From Microbulbifer pacificus (GTDB taxonomy: Bacteria > Pseudomonadota > Gammaproteobacteria > Pseudomonadales > Cellvibrionaceae), in assembly GCF_033723955.1 (NCBI RefSeq), contig NZ_CP137555.1:4130097-4194096 (forward strand): a stretch of 64,000 bases of DNA, read 5' to 3'. Shown piece after piece: positions 25,469 to 34,630 of the stretch. Position numbers and translations under genes: made by a program. Every line of letters starts with the position of its first letter. Within the stretch, counting starts at the first letter, position 1. The notes below the pieces were generated by a model. The model saw nothing but the letters and a program-made list of their open reading frames with translations. It was not told the origin of the DNA and did not search any database.

Positions 25469-26540
25469 AAAAAACACCGCACTGCGGCGGGTATGTTTCG
25501 TTCTTTTTCTCCTCGCCGGTTGTGCAAAAGAAACTTCGCCGGAGAACTCACTCGGGGCGCTCAGTGATCCTCCGGAGGGTTTCCGCCAGGCGCAAGCGGG
25601 GATGACCATCAGCCTGCCGCGGGATCTCGGCGCTCACCCCGAATACCGCCTGGAGTGGTGGTACCTCACCGCCAATCTGCACAGTGCGGATGGCGAGCAA
25701 TTCGGCGTGCAATGGACGCTGTTCCGCAATGGCGTGAAACCCGGTCCCTACGCGGAGACCGAACCGGGCTGGCAGCGCAACGAACTCTGGCTAGCCCACG
25801 CGGCACTCAGCCGCCCAATTGATCACCATTTTGCCGATCGTGCCGCCCGCGGCGGTACCGGGCAGGCCGGGGTAACCGCACAACCGTTCAAGGCATGGAT
25901 CGATCACTGGCAGCTTGAAGCCATCGATGCCGATAACTGGACTCTGGCGGTGGACGGTGAGGACTTCCGCTACCACCTGAAACTGCAGCCGCGCCTGCCG
26001 GTGATCCTGAATGGCGAACAGGGCTTCAGTGCCAAATCCGCCGCTGGCGGTGGCTCCATGTATTTCAGCTATCCGTCACTGTCGATTAAAGGCGAGGTGG
26101 AAGTCGGCGGTAAAACATTTCAGGTAAGCGGGCAGGGCTGGTTCGACCGCGAATGGAGCAGCCAGTACCTGAAGCCGGACCAGCAGGGCTGGGACTGGCT
26201 GGCCCTGCACCTGCAGGATGGTCGTCATCTGATGGCATTCCGGGTGCGCGGCGCCGATGATTTCTACTCCGCCACCCTGGTCGCCGCAGATGGCAGCGCG
26301 CAAACCCTGGACGCCCGCGAATTCACTCTCAGCCCCATCCAATACCGCGACAGCCGCTACGGCGAGGTACCCGTGGTCTGGCAGTTGAAAGCGCCCGCGG
26401 CGGCAATCGACCTCCAGATCCAGTCCTGGCCTGGTGATTACTGGAACAGCGGTGTCATGCGTTACTGGGAAGGGCCGGTCACGGTTGGCGGAAGCCATGT
26501 GGGGGAGGGCTATCTGGAGATGACTGGTTACGGCGATTAA
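25461..26540 (+). CDS. AttH/CrtC lipocalin-like lipoprotein
   Basis: 359 residues; lipoprotein signal ending FVLFLLAGC (Cys21). EWWYLTANLH and WFDREWSSQYL are the two hallmark segments of the AttH/carotenoid 1,2-hydratase (CrtC) double-lipocalin fold, so it should bind a hydrophobic ligand. In AttEFGH systems this protein is the exported partner of the ABC transporter encoded just upstream, and the eight-base overlap supports that here. No enzymatic residue was verified. Confidence 0.88.
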   Translation: MNRKNTALRRVCFVLFLLAGCAKETSPENSLGALSDPPEGFRQAQAGMTISLPRDLGAHPEYRLEWWYLTANLHSADGEQFGVQWTLFRNGVKPGPYAETEPGWQRNELWLAHAALSRPIDHHFADRAARGGTGQAGVTAQPFKAWIDHWQLEAIDADNWTLAVDGEDFRYHLKLQPRLPVILNGEQGFSAKSAAGGGSMYFSYPSLSIKGEVEVGGKTFQVSGQGWFDREWSSQYLKPDQQGWDWLALHLQDGRHLMAFRVRGADDFYSATLVAADGSAQTLDAREFTLSPIQYRDSRYGEVPVVWQLKAPAAAIDLQIQSWPGDYWNSGVMRYWEGPVTVGGSHVGEGYLEMTGYGD

Positions 26541-26889
26541 GGTTTTCTTATGCTTGCTCTATGACGCTCAATATACGTGTGCAGTTGTGGTTCGGAGCTG
26601 CCCCAACTGGTCACAAATTATTTGTTTTGGTGGGCTCCGGGTGCTTGCAAGTGAAGCTTCTTCGGGCATACTGCGCGGGCGGTTGAGTCCGCCGTCGCAA
26701 ACATCACGACAATTAAACTTGATGTCCGTTCTGGGTGCTGGGATCCCACAACGAGAGTGTTGCCAAGGCATCTTCTCGTACCCAACGCACCGCCTCTGGT
26801 TCGCATGCGAGAGACCCCGGCATTAGTCCCTTTTTTTTATCCGCGCGTTGACTGATTGATCGTGGCCGGATTGGACTCAGGAACCTCTC
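26541..26889. other. Gap before speB
   Basis: 349 bases, no convincing gene. It contains a small hairpin (GGCGG-TTGAGT-CCGCC near 26680) and a T8 run before the speB leader near 26828, which might be a terminator for an unseen leader transcript. I checked by eye for guanidine or polyamine riboswitch cores and found none. Confidence 0.45.
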
Positions 26890-27804
26890 ATGACTGATAC
26901 CCGTTTCTTAGCTGAATTCTCGAACACCTACGCCAATATTTTTTCGTTCTGCGGCCTACCGTTGACCCGTGACCTCGACGGAGCGGACGCCGTGGTAATG
27001 GGTGTACCTTTCGATCTGGCCACCACCGGCCGTTCGGGTTCCCGTTTCGGGCCCTCCGGCGTTCGCCAGGCTTCCGCGCAGCTGCGCTGGGAGAACAAGC
27101 GCTGGCCTTGGACTTTCGCCCTGGGCGACCGCCTGAACGCCATCGACTACGGCGACATTGTGTTCCGCGATGGTGACAGCGCGGCGATGGCGGCGCTGGT
27201 TGAGCAGCATGCGGACCATATAGTCTCGGCGGGTAAGACCCTGCTGACCCTGGGCGGCGACCACTTCATCACGCTGCCTCTGCTGCGTTCCCATGTGCGC
27301 AAGCACGGTCCGGTGGCGCTGCTGCATTTCGATGCCCACACCGATACCGAAGCGACAGATTACGTCTACAACCACGGTGCCATGTTCCACCACGCGGTAC
27401 AGGAAGGCCTGCTCGATACCGAGCGCAGCATCCAGGTGGGCATCCGCACCGAGTACACGGCGGAAACCCACAAGTTCGAGGTGCTGGACGCGGCCTGGAT
27501 GAACAACCATTCACTGGAACAGAACCTCGAGCGCATTCGCGCGCGGGTAGGGGGTGCGCCGGTTTACCTGAGCTTCGATATCGACTGTCTGGACCCGGCT
27601 TTCGCCCCCGGTACCGGTACCCCGGTGATGGGAGGCCTGACCTCCGATCGCGCGCTGCAGATTATTCGCGGTCTCGGTGATCTGAACATCATCGGTATGG
27701 ATGTGATGGAAGTGGCTCCGGCCTACGACCACGCGGAGATCACCAGCCTGGCCGGTGCCACCCTGGCGCTGGAGATGCTGTACCTGCTGGCTGCACGAAA
27801 GTGA
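26890..27804 (+). CDS. speB: Agmatinase
   Basis: 304 residues, the E. coli SpeB length. Manganese ligands of the ureohydrolase family are all visible: His125 (GGDHF), Asp148, His150 and Asp152 (HFDAHTDT), and Asp230 and Asp232 (SFDIDCLDP). GTGTPVMGGL is the C-terminal signature. It converts agmatine to putrescine and urea. No speA in the window; monocistronic, with its own terminator. A guanidinobutyrase or related specificity is possible, as the family is not separable by eye. Confidence 0.9.
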   Translation: MTDTRFLAEFSNTYANIFSFCGLPLTRDLDGADAVVMGVPFDLATTGRSGSRFGPSGVRQASAQLRWENKRWPWTFALGDRLNAIDYGDIVFRDGDSAAMAALVEQHADHIVSAGKTLLTLGGDHFITLPLLRSHVRKHGPVALLHFDAHTDTEATDYVYNHGAMFHHAVQEGLLDTERSIQVGIRTEYTAETHKFEVLDAAWMNNHSLEQNLERIRARVGGAPVYLSFDIDCLDPAFAPGTGTPVMGGLTSDRALQIIRGLGDLNIIGMDVMEVAPAYDHAEITSLAGATLALEMLYLLAARK

Positions 27805-27856
27805 AGTAATCCGGTTTGCGGCGATTGAAGTGGCCGTGAACGGGTGAAATACAAAA

Positions 27857-27900
27857 AAGCGCTGGGCTGCCTGGAGATAAACGGCCCAGCGCTTTTTTTT
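27857..27900. terminator. Bidirectional terminator after speB
   Basis: AAGCGCTGGGC pairs with GCCCAGCGCTT (27857-27867 / 27884-27894), preceded by an A-run and followed by T8. It serves speB (+) and the peroxidase gene (-), which ends at 27909. Confidence 0.9.
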
Positions 27901-27908
27901 GCGGCTTC

Positions 27909-29693
27909 CTATTCCAGACTGCTCCAGTCCTCGCCCAGCAGACTCATGGCTTCATCGAGACTGATACAGTCATCGCTGGTCGTGCCTTCATCGCAGACCA
28001 ACGTCCCCAGGTCACCGGAGCCGAGTTCTCCGGCGAGCGGGTTCACCACACCGAATTGCAGTAGTACGGGCGGCTTTGCGTTATGCGAATCGCTCAGTGT
28101 TTCCATGTAGGCCACCAGCGCTTCCTCGTGCGCTTCTGTTACCGGCATATCCGGTGTGCCCAGACCGCCGGCGATGAACGGCGGTGTTGCGCCGCGCGGA
28201 AACTCCGGTGTTGGCCAGCAGTTGTTTGCCAGCGCTACTTCTTCGGTTAATGGCGTTCCCTCAGCAATATCACCTGCCGCCATCAGGTCTTCGCATTTAG
28301 GCAACGTGTCGCGGGTGACATAGAAGTGGACCAGGCTCTTCAGGCTCTTGAAATAGCCGTTATGCGAAAATGCTTTGGTAAAGTCACCGGTTACGCCTTT
28401 CGCGACATTGCGTACCGTCAGTACCCTGAAGAAGCCGTCGCCGTGAGTTTGGCTACTGGTGACCGCACTGAGGCCCACATCCAGAAGGTTGTTGGGTTTG
28501 GGAATATCGGGATTCATCGGTACGCCGATATTGTGGAAGCCCTGGTCGACGTAAATCTGCTCCAGTTCAGATCCATCGTCGCTGTCCGGATTGTCGCTAT
28601 GGCAAAAGGCGCACTGCATCGCGGGCAGGTCGTCCCGTGCCAATACACCTTGCGGTGCTGGTGATCCGGGTGGGCCAAACGCCGGGAACTTCCAGTTGTA
28701 AAACAGATCGTGCCCGAGATTTTCCTGTTCGGTAAACAGCACCAGTGGGAATTTCCCGTATTGCTTATCCGGGTTAGTTTTCTGAACCGCCTTCACCATC
28801 TTGCAAACTGCGGAATCCTTGTAGTCCTTATAAGTACTGTCGATGCAGGCGAGTTCGGCGCGGAGTGCCAGGTCGCGCTTGGAGGAGAAGGAGTTGATAT
28901 CCGGGGAATGCTGGTAGGCGCCAACCGCAAACATCAGCCGCTTGAAGCTGATATCGACAAAGGTCTCGTCGCCGGTAGCGATATCGGTATTGCAGTTCAG
29001 GTCGACCCCCCAGGCCTTCTTATAAATCCACGCATAGGCGGAGTTGGCCACGGTCTGGCACACCAAATAGGGTGACATATCCTGCTCGGCAGTATTCGGG
29101 ATAGGGTTGAATGCCTGGTCCGAAATCGCGCTGATATATTTTTTATATTTTTGGGCACGTTGTTTTTTGATGTTGTAGAAAATCTCTTCGCCGATATGCT
29201 CTGTTGCGCCCATTATCAGGTCGAGCAGGGATTCCTCTTCGGTGACGGCCCGCCCCATGGCGCGGCCGTCATAGAAGTTTCCACCGCAATAGTTCTGGGC
29301 GCCCGTGCCTCTGAGGGCAGCGCCACCGCGGTTGCAGGGTTGCAGCGGAATGAAAAAACTCGCATAGGTGTTGGTCGGTGGCTTTCTTCCACCGACTTCC
29401 AATCCGTTCGCACTGGTGACGGCGACTTGCAACAGGTTGGTCTCAGAGTCGCCATTGGTGCCACCCGCAAATGGCTCGTGGCAACTCACACAACCCATCT
29501 CACCGGAACTCGACAGACTCTTGTCAAAAAATATGTGCTTGCCCAGCAATTTCAGGGCGTGGTCTTCACCGAGTTTGGCATTGGCTGATCCAGCGCCTGC
29601 GGCAAATAGGTTACTGCTCAGTGCGAGTGCTATGGGGGCAAAAAGTAGTGATGGCGCCGTGAAATATTTCGGGCGCCGTAGATTCCAGTCCAT
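27909..29693 (-). CDS. Di-heme cytochrome c peroxidase/MauG-like protein A
   Basis: 594 residues, signal peptide about 1-33. Two heme-c motifs: CVSCH at 68-72 and CAFCH at 361-365. The segments MGCVSCHEPFAGGTNGD, NFYDGRAMGRAVTEEESLLD and GHDLFYNWKFP mark the CcpA/MauG superfamily; at about 600 residues it is longer than typical CcpA (about 340), with inserts rich in Cys (for example QPCNRGGA, NYCGGNF and DLNCNT). Periplasmic. It could reduce peroxide or oxidise a protein cofactor. The neighbouring paralog at 30079 has the same layout, so they are a tandem duplicate. No donor cytochrome gene lies nearby. Confidence 0.88.
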   Translation of the reverse strand: MDWNLRRPKYFTAPSLLFAPIALALSSNLFAAGAGSANAKLGEDHALKLLGKHIFFDKSLSSSGEMGCVSCHEPFAGGTNGDSETNLLQVAVTSANGLEVGGRKPPTNTYASFFIPLQPCNRGGAALRGTGAQNYCGGNFYDGRAMGRAVTEEESLLDLIMGATEHIGEEIFYNIKKQRAQKYKKYISAISDQAFNPIPNTAEQDMSPYLVCQTVANSAYAWIYKKAWGVDLNCNTDIATGDETFVDISFKRLMFAVGAYQHSPDINSFSSKRDLALRAELACIDSTYKDYKDSAVCKMVKAVQKTNPDKQYGKFPLVLFTEQENLGHDLFYNWKFPAFGPPGSPAPQGVLARDDLPAMQCAFCHSDNPDSDDGSELEQIYVDQGFHNIGVPMNPDIPKPNNLLDVGLSAVTSSQTHGDGFFRVLTVRNVAKGVTGDFTKAFSHNGYFKSLKSLVHFYVTRDTLPKCEDLMAAGDIAEGTPLTEEVALANNCWPTPEFPRGATPPFIAGGLGTPDMPVTEAHEEALVAYMETLSDSHNAKPPVLLQFGVVNPLAGELGSGDLGTLVCDEGTTSDDCISLDEAMSLLGEDWSSLE

Positions 29694-30033
29694 TGATTAC
29701 ATCTCCAAAGTGCAACTTAGCCGTATGGGATTGCTGAAATCACTCGAGGCCTAGCGATCCCGCCGAATTTTATTCGCCCCCGTTGCTACGTTTGTCGATG
29801 GAGGGGGATCCCTATCGATAGGTGTCGCGCAGCTCTCACTTATTCGAATTACTGCTGTCGTGATGTTAGTGCGAGGGGAGTTGGCTGGGGGCGTTTACCA
29901 ACAGATTTTGATACTAGGAGAGTTTGAAAAACATTCAGGTGGGATTGCTGCCTGGAAGGCGATTGAAGCGCCGTTTTTTGCACTCGCGTACCAACTAGCG
30001 GGTGAGATAGTTGGCATGATGAAATTGACGTGC
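29694..30033. other. Gap between the two peroxidase genes
   Basis: Upstream region of peroxidase A, about 340 bases, with the 12-base palindrome CCTATCGATAGG at 29811-29822. I see no gene. The terminator of gene B is at its right end. Confidence 0.5.
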
Positions 30034-30057
30034 AAAAAAGGGGGCCATCGGCCCCCT
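30034..30057 (-). terminator. Terminator of peroxidase gene B
   Basis: GGGGGCC-ATC-GGCCCCC hairpin with a T6 run on the minus-strand side, 20 bases past the stop of the gene at 30079. Confidence 0.9.
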
Positions 30058-30078
30058 GGTATTTCCAATCTACCGATC

Positions 30079-31884
30079 TTACTGATCGGCGCTCAGCCAG
30101 TCTTCTCCGAGCAATTGCATCGCCTCTTCGAGACCGACACAGTCACCCCTTGTCGCACCTTCGTCGCAGATCATGCTGTCGAGGTCATCTCCACCGAGTA
30201 CCGATGCAAGCGGATTTCGCACGCCAAACTGCAACAGCACCGGAGGTTTCGCATCGTGGGTGTCGCTCAGGGTCTGCAAATATGCCACCAAGGCGTCTTC
30301 ATGTTCTTCAGTTACCGGTTGTTCCGGTGTGCCGAGCCCGCCGACCAGATTAGTGGGACTCGCGAAAACGGGAAACTCCGGCGCCGGCCAGCAGTTGTAC
30401 TTCAGTGCGACGGCCTCGGTAAGTGGGGTATCCAGCGGCAGAGGTAGTCCCGCGTCATCCAGTAAATTCCCGTTGGCCAATCTAGTGTTACAGGAGTCAC
30501 CCAACGTGCTACGAGTGACATAGAAGTGCACCAGGCTTTTCAAGCTCTTGAAGAAGCCATTGTGGGTATAACCCTTGGTGAATTCGTCACTGGCTCCCTT
30601 GGCGGTATTGCGTAGCGTCACTGCGCGGAAGAATCCATCGAAATGGGTCGGTCCATCGAGGCTGCGTGTGATCTTCGCCACGCCCACGTCTTGGCCGGCA
30701 AGGGCCGGGATTTCCGGGTTTGGTGGCGTGCCGATATTGTGGTAAGCGCGATCTGAGTAGATCTGTTGCAGTTCGGTGCCGTCGTCCAACCCGGGATCGT
30801 CGCTGTGGCAGAAGGCACACTGCGTCGCTGGCAGGTCCGTGCGCGTTCTCTGTATCCCCGCGAATTGCACATTGTAGAAAAGATCGTGGCCGAGATTTTC
30901 CTCGTCGGTAAACAGCACCAGCGGGAACTTACCATACTCCTTGTCGGGGTTGGTTTTCTTCAGCTTCCGCACCATTCTGCACACTGCCGGATCCCTGTGC
31001 CTCCGAAGGGTTTTATCAACACAGGCGAGCTCGGCGCGCAACGCCAGATCGCGCTTCGACGAGAAAGAATTTTTATCCTTCGAGTGCTGGTAGGCGCCAA
31101 CCGAAAACATCAAACGCTTGAAGGTGATATCGACAAAGGTGTCATTACCAGTGGCAATGTCGGCGCTACAATTCACGCGGACACCCCAGGCCTTTTTGTA
31201 TAAAAATGCGTAACTGGAATTAGCTACGGTCTGGCACACATCGTAACGCGACATGTCCTGTTCGGCGTCATTGGGGATTGGGTTGATGGCCTGATCCGAA
31301 ATCGAGCTGATGTATTGTTGATAGCGGTTTGCCTTCCGCTGCTCAATATTGTAAAAAATCTCTTCGCCGATGTGCTCTGTGGCTCCGAGGATCAGATTGA
31401 GAAGGGATTCATCTTCGGTTTTCATGCGCCCCAGGGCGCGTCCGTCCCAAAAATTACCACCGCAGTAACGTTTCCCGGTAATCCCTTTCTCTGTATCGGT
31501 GATTGGGCTTGGACCGCCGCGATCGCACTCTACGAAGGGGCCAATAAAGCTGGCGTAGGTGTTCGTCTGCGGTTTTCTTCTCCCAAGGTCAACACCGTTC
31601 GCACTGGTTACCGCTACCTGCCGAGCGTTGATTTCCGAGTCACCATTGGTGCCGCCGGCGAATGGCTCGTGGCAACTAACGCACCCCATCTCACCGGAAC
31701 GCGAAAGGCTCTTGTCAAAGAACACATGCTTGCCCAGCAATTTCAGCGCGTGGTTCTCACCCAATTTGGCATTATCCGCGTCTTTGCCGTGGCCAAAGGC
31801 GGTAGTGCTGAGCACCAATATCGCCGACGCAAGAACGAGAGGTGGTGCCTTGAACAACTTCCGATGCCGTTTACTACATTCCAT
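30079..31884 (-). CDS. Di-heme cytochrome c peroxidase/MauG-like protein B
   Basis: 601 residues, signal peptide about 1-32 (VLASAILVLSTTAFG). Heme motifs CVSCH at 68-72 and CAFCH at 356-360, the same spacing as in protein A, and long shared stretches (LGENHALKLLGKH, FAGGTNGD, ALRAELAC, GKFPLVLF). It is the paralog of the gene at 27909 and precedes it, so B and A are in one orientation but with a terminator between, hence separately controlled. Periplasmic; role as for A. Two intact copies argue for distinct conditions or partners, which I cannot read. Confidence 0.88.
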   Translation of the reverse strand: MECSKRHRKLFKAPPLVLASAILVLSTTAFGHGKDADNAKLGENHALKLLGKHVFFDKSLSRSGEMGCVSCHEPFAGGTNGDSEINARQVAVTSANGVDLGRRKPQTNTYASFIGPFVECDRGGPSPITDTEKGITGKRYCGGNFWDGRALGRMKTEDESLLNLILGATEHIGEEIFYNIEQRKANRYQQYISSISDQAINPIPNDAEQDMSRYDVCQTVANSSYAFLYKKAWGVRVNCSADIATGNDTFVDITFKRLMFSVGAYQHSKDKNSFSSKRDLALRAELACVDKTLRRHRDPAVCRMVRKLKKTNPDKEYGKFPLVLFTDEENLGHDLFYNVQFAGIQRTRTDLPATQCAFCHSDDPGLDDGTELQQIYSDRAYHNIGTPPNPEIPALAGQDVGVAKITRSLDGPTHFDGFFRAVTLRNTAKGASDEFTKGYTHNGFFKSLKSLVHFYVTRSTLGDSCNTRLANGNLLDDAGLPLPLDTPLTEAVALKYNCWPAPEFPVFASPTNLVGGLGTPEQPVTEEHEDALVAYLQTLSDTHDAKPPVLLQFGVRNPLASVLGGDDLDSMICDEGATRGDCVGLEEAMQLLGEDWLSADQ

Positions 31885-32343
31885 TTTGTACCTCTAAAGT
31901 GGAATTTCCCGCAGCGGGGTAACCGAATTGACCGGTGCTCCCGAAGTGCAAGACTGGGAACTCTGGCCCGTCCATCTACTAGAAAAACTAGAAGGTGATC
32001 AAAATGTGGCCAATTTGTGCGTGAGGTTATGTGGATTGTCGTGTCTATTTTTTGTGCGCAATTTCAAATTTAGGGGCGCGATTTTTGGTTTGGTGATTTG
32101 GGTGCGCGTATTTACTGGTGATATTGAGCGAGCCAAAAGAAGTGGGCCTACTCCTTGAGTAAACCCAAAAGGTGAGCTGTCGCGCCAGATGCAGTCCGGC
32201 AGTTTTTGGACTGCCAGCAGTTAAAATTACGTGCGAATCTTTCGACATTCAGGTCCAGAATATCGAGACAATCCCGGCAAAAGCTGGATAATGCCGCGCC
32301 TCAGGCTATTGCCCGCCACGTTCCCCAATCCCGGTAGTGCCAA
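31885..32343. other. Gap between divergent peroxidase B and ycaO
   Basis: 458 bases, without a supported gene. A hairpin GGCAGT-TTTTGG-ACTGCC lies at 32198-32215. Promoters for both genes must be here. No operator recognised. Confidence 0.5.
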
Positions 32344-34533
32344 ATGGAAATCAACGTCAACTTCCTCGACAACCTCAGACTTGAAGCCAAGTTTGACGAC
32401 TTCACGGTCATCACCGACCAGCCCATCCGTTACAAGGGGGACGGCTCGGCGCCGAGTCCGTTTGACTATTTCCTGGCGTCTTCCGCGCTATGTGCGGCGT
32501 ATTTCGTGCGGGTGTACTGCCTTTCCCGCGATATCCCCACCCACAATATCCGCCTGTCGCAGAACAACATCGTCGATCCGGAAGACCGCTATAACCAGAT
32601 CTTCAAGATCCAGGTGGAGCTGCCTGAGGATATTTCCGAGAAAGACCGGCAGGGGATTCTGCGCTCCATCGACCGCTGCACCGTCAAGAAGGTGATCCAG
32701 ACCGGACCGGAGTTCCAGATCGAAGAAGTGGCGAACCTGGCGGAAGACGCGCAGGCACTGCTGATGGTGCAACCGGATGCGGAGCACCAGACCTATATCG
32801 AGGGCAAGGATCTGCCGCTGGAGCAGACCATTGCCAACATGACCAAGATCCTGGCGGATCTCGGGATGAAGATCGAGATCGCTTCCTGGCGCAATATCGT
32901 GCCGCACGTTTGGTCGCTGCATGTCCGCGATGCCGCGTCACCGATGTGCTTTACCAACGGTAAAGGCGCCACCAAAGAGGCGGCGCTGTGCTCCGCGCTG
33001 GGCGAATTTATTGAGCGCCTGAACTGCAATTTCTTCTACAACGACCAGTACTTTGGCGAGGAGATCGCCAATGCCGAGTTCGTGCATTACCCGAACGAGC
33101 GCTGGTTCGAGCTGGATGAGGACGACGAATTGCCGGAAGGTATTCTCGACGAATACACCTTGGCCATTTACAACCCGGAAGGGGAGTTGGCAGGGTCGAA
33201 CCTGATCGATACCAATTCCGGTCGTATCGACCGCGGCATCTGTTCGTTGCCTTTTGTGCGTAAGTCAGACGGGGAGGTGGTGTATTTCCCCTCCAACCTG
33301 ATCGAAAACCTGTTCCTCAGTAACGGTATGAGCGCGGGTAATACCCTGGCGGAAGCTCAGGTCCAGTGCCTGTCAGAAATCTTCGAGCGCGCGGTGAAGA
33401 AGGAAGTGATCGAACAGGAAATCGCGCTGCCGGACGTACCGCGTGATGTGCTGGCCAAATACCCGGATATTCTCGAGGGCATCAAGGAGCTGGAGAAGCA
33501 GGGCTTCCCGATCCTGGTGAAGGACGCATCCCTCGGCGGGCAGTTCCCCGTCATGTGCGTGACATTGATGAATCCGCGCACCGGCGGAGTATTCGCGTCT
33601 TTCGGCGCACACCCGAGCCTGCATGTGGCATTGGAGCGGAGCCTTACCGAACTGATGCAGGGGCGCAGCTTCGAGGGCTTGAACGACGTGCCGCCGCCCA
33701 CCTTCAACAGTTTGGAAGTCACTGAGCCGCACAATTTTGTCGAGCACTTTATCGACTCCACCGGCGTGGTGTCCTGGCGTTTCTTCAGCGCCAGTGCGGA
33801 TTACCAGTTCGTGGAGTGGGATTTCTCCGGAAACCATCACGACACCAATGACACCGAAGCCAACCGCCTGTTTGCGATCCTCGAAGACATGGGCAAGGAA
33901 GTCTACATGGCGGCTTATGATGACCTGGGTGCACCGGCCTGTCGGATTTTGGTGCCCGGCTATTCCGAGGTGTACCCGGTGGAAGACCTGATCTGGGACA
34001 ACACCAACAAGGCGCTGGATTACCGCGAGGATATCCTCAATCTGCATATCCTGGACGACGATGCGTTGGAAGATCTGGTGGAGCGGCTGGAAGAGAGCCA
34101 ACTCGACAATTACGAGAAGATCACCACCCTGATTGGTGTCGAGTTTGACGAGAATACCGCGTGGGGTCAGTTGACCATTCTCGAGCTGAAACTGCTGATT
34201 TTGCTGGCGTTACAGCGTCACGAAGAAGCGCTGGAACTGGTTGAAACCTTTCTGCAGTACAACGACAACACCGTCGAGCGCGGACTCTTTTACCGTGCGG
34301 TGCAGGCGGTGCTTGAGATTGTTTTGGAGGACGATCTGGAGCTGGACGATTACATCGTCAACCTGTGCCGCATGTTCGGTGACGAAACTATGAGTGCCGT
34401 TGTGAGCTCGGTCGATGGCAGTGTGCGTTTCCACGGTCTGACCCCGACCAACATGCAGTTGGAAGGCCTGGACAAGCACCTACGCCTGGTCGAGAGCTAC
34501 AAAAAACTGCACGCGGCGCGGGCGGCGAAGTGA
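32344..34533 (+). CDS. ycaO: OsmC-YcaO fusion protein
   Basis: 729 residues. Residues 1-150 are an OsmC-like domain (SPFDYFLASSALCAAYFVRVYCLSRDI) that E. coli YcaO (about 586 residues) lacks; residues about 165-560 are collinear with E. coli YcaO (ASWRNIVPHVWSLHVRD, CFTNGKGATKEAALCSALGE, GICSLPFVR, NGMSAGNT, LGGQFPVMCV); residues 560-729 are helical and TPR-like. YcaO proteins bind ATP to activate backbone amides; E. coli YcaO helps RimO methylthiolate ribosomal protein S12. The fused OsmC may feed sulfur or redox chemistry, which is inference. A terminator closes the gene. No peptide precursor gene is next to it, so this is not an obvious natural-product cluster. Confidence 0.9.
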   Translation: MEINVNFLDNLRLEAKFDDFTVITDQPIRYKGDGSAPSPFDYFLASSALCAAYFVRVYCLSRDIPTHNIRLSQNNIVDPEDRYNQIFKIQVELPEDISEKDRQGILRSIDRCTVKKVIQTGPEFQIEEVANLAEDAQALLMVQPDAEHQTYIEGKDLPLEQTIANMTKILADLGMKIEIASWRNIVPHVWSLHVRDAASPMCFTNGKGATKEAALCSALGEFIERLNCNFFYNDQYFGEEIANAEFVHYPNERWFELDEDDELPEGILDEYTLAIYNPEGELAGSNLIDTNSGRIDRGICSLPFVRKSDGEVVYFPSNLIENLFLSNGMSAGNTLAEAQVQCLSEIFERAVKKEVIEQEIALPDVPRDVLAKYPDILEGIKELEKQGFPILVKDASLGGQFPVMCVTLMNPRTGGVFASFGAHPSLHVALERSLTELMQGRSFEGLNDVPPPTFNSLEVTEPHNFVEHFIDSTGVVSWRFFSASADYQFVEWDFSGNHHDTNDTEANRLFAILEDMGKEVYMAAYDDLGAPACRILVPGYSEVYPVEDLIWDNTNKALDYREDILNLHILDDDALEDLVERLEESQLDNYEKITTLIGVEFDENTAWGQLTILELKLLILLALQRHEEALELVETFLQYNDNTVERGLFYRAVQAVLEIVLEDDLELDDYIVNLCRMFGDETMSAVVSSVDGSVRFHGLTPTNMQLEGLDKHLRLVESYKKLHAARAAK

Positions 34534-34576
34534 CTTTGCTCTCATCTGGCTCTGATATCTAGAAGATTAAGAAACT

Positions 34577-34606
34577 AAAAAAGCCCGCTAATTAGCGGGC
34601 TTTTTT
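34577..34606. terminator. Terminator shared by ycaO and the M16 gene
   Basis: AAAAAAGCCCGCTAAT with its perfect inverted match through TTTTTT, nearly a 30-base palindrome, between the convergent genes. Confidence 0.93.
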
Positions 34607-34630
34607 GTTGGTGTATTTGGCGGGGTAATG

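Noticed and set aside
26541..26889. Riboswitch before speB
   Set aside because: No guanidine or polyamine aptamer core could be found by eye.
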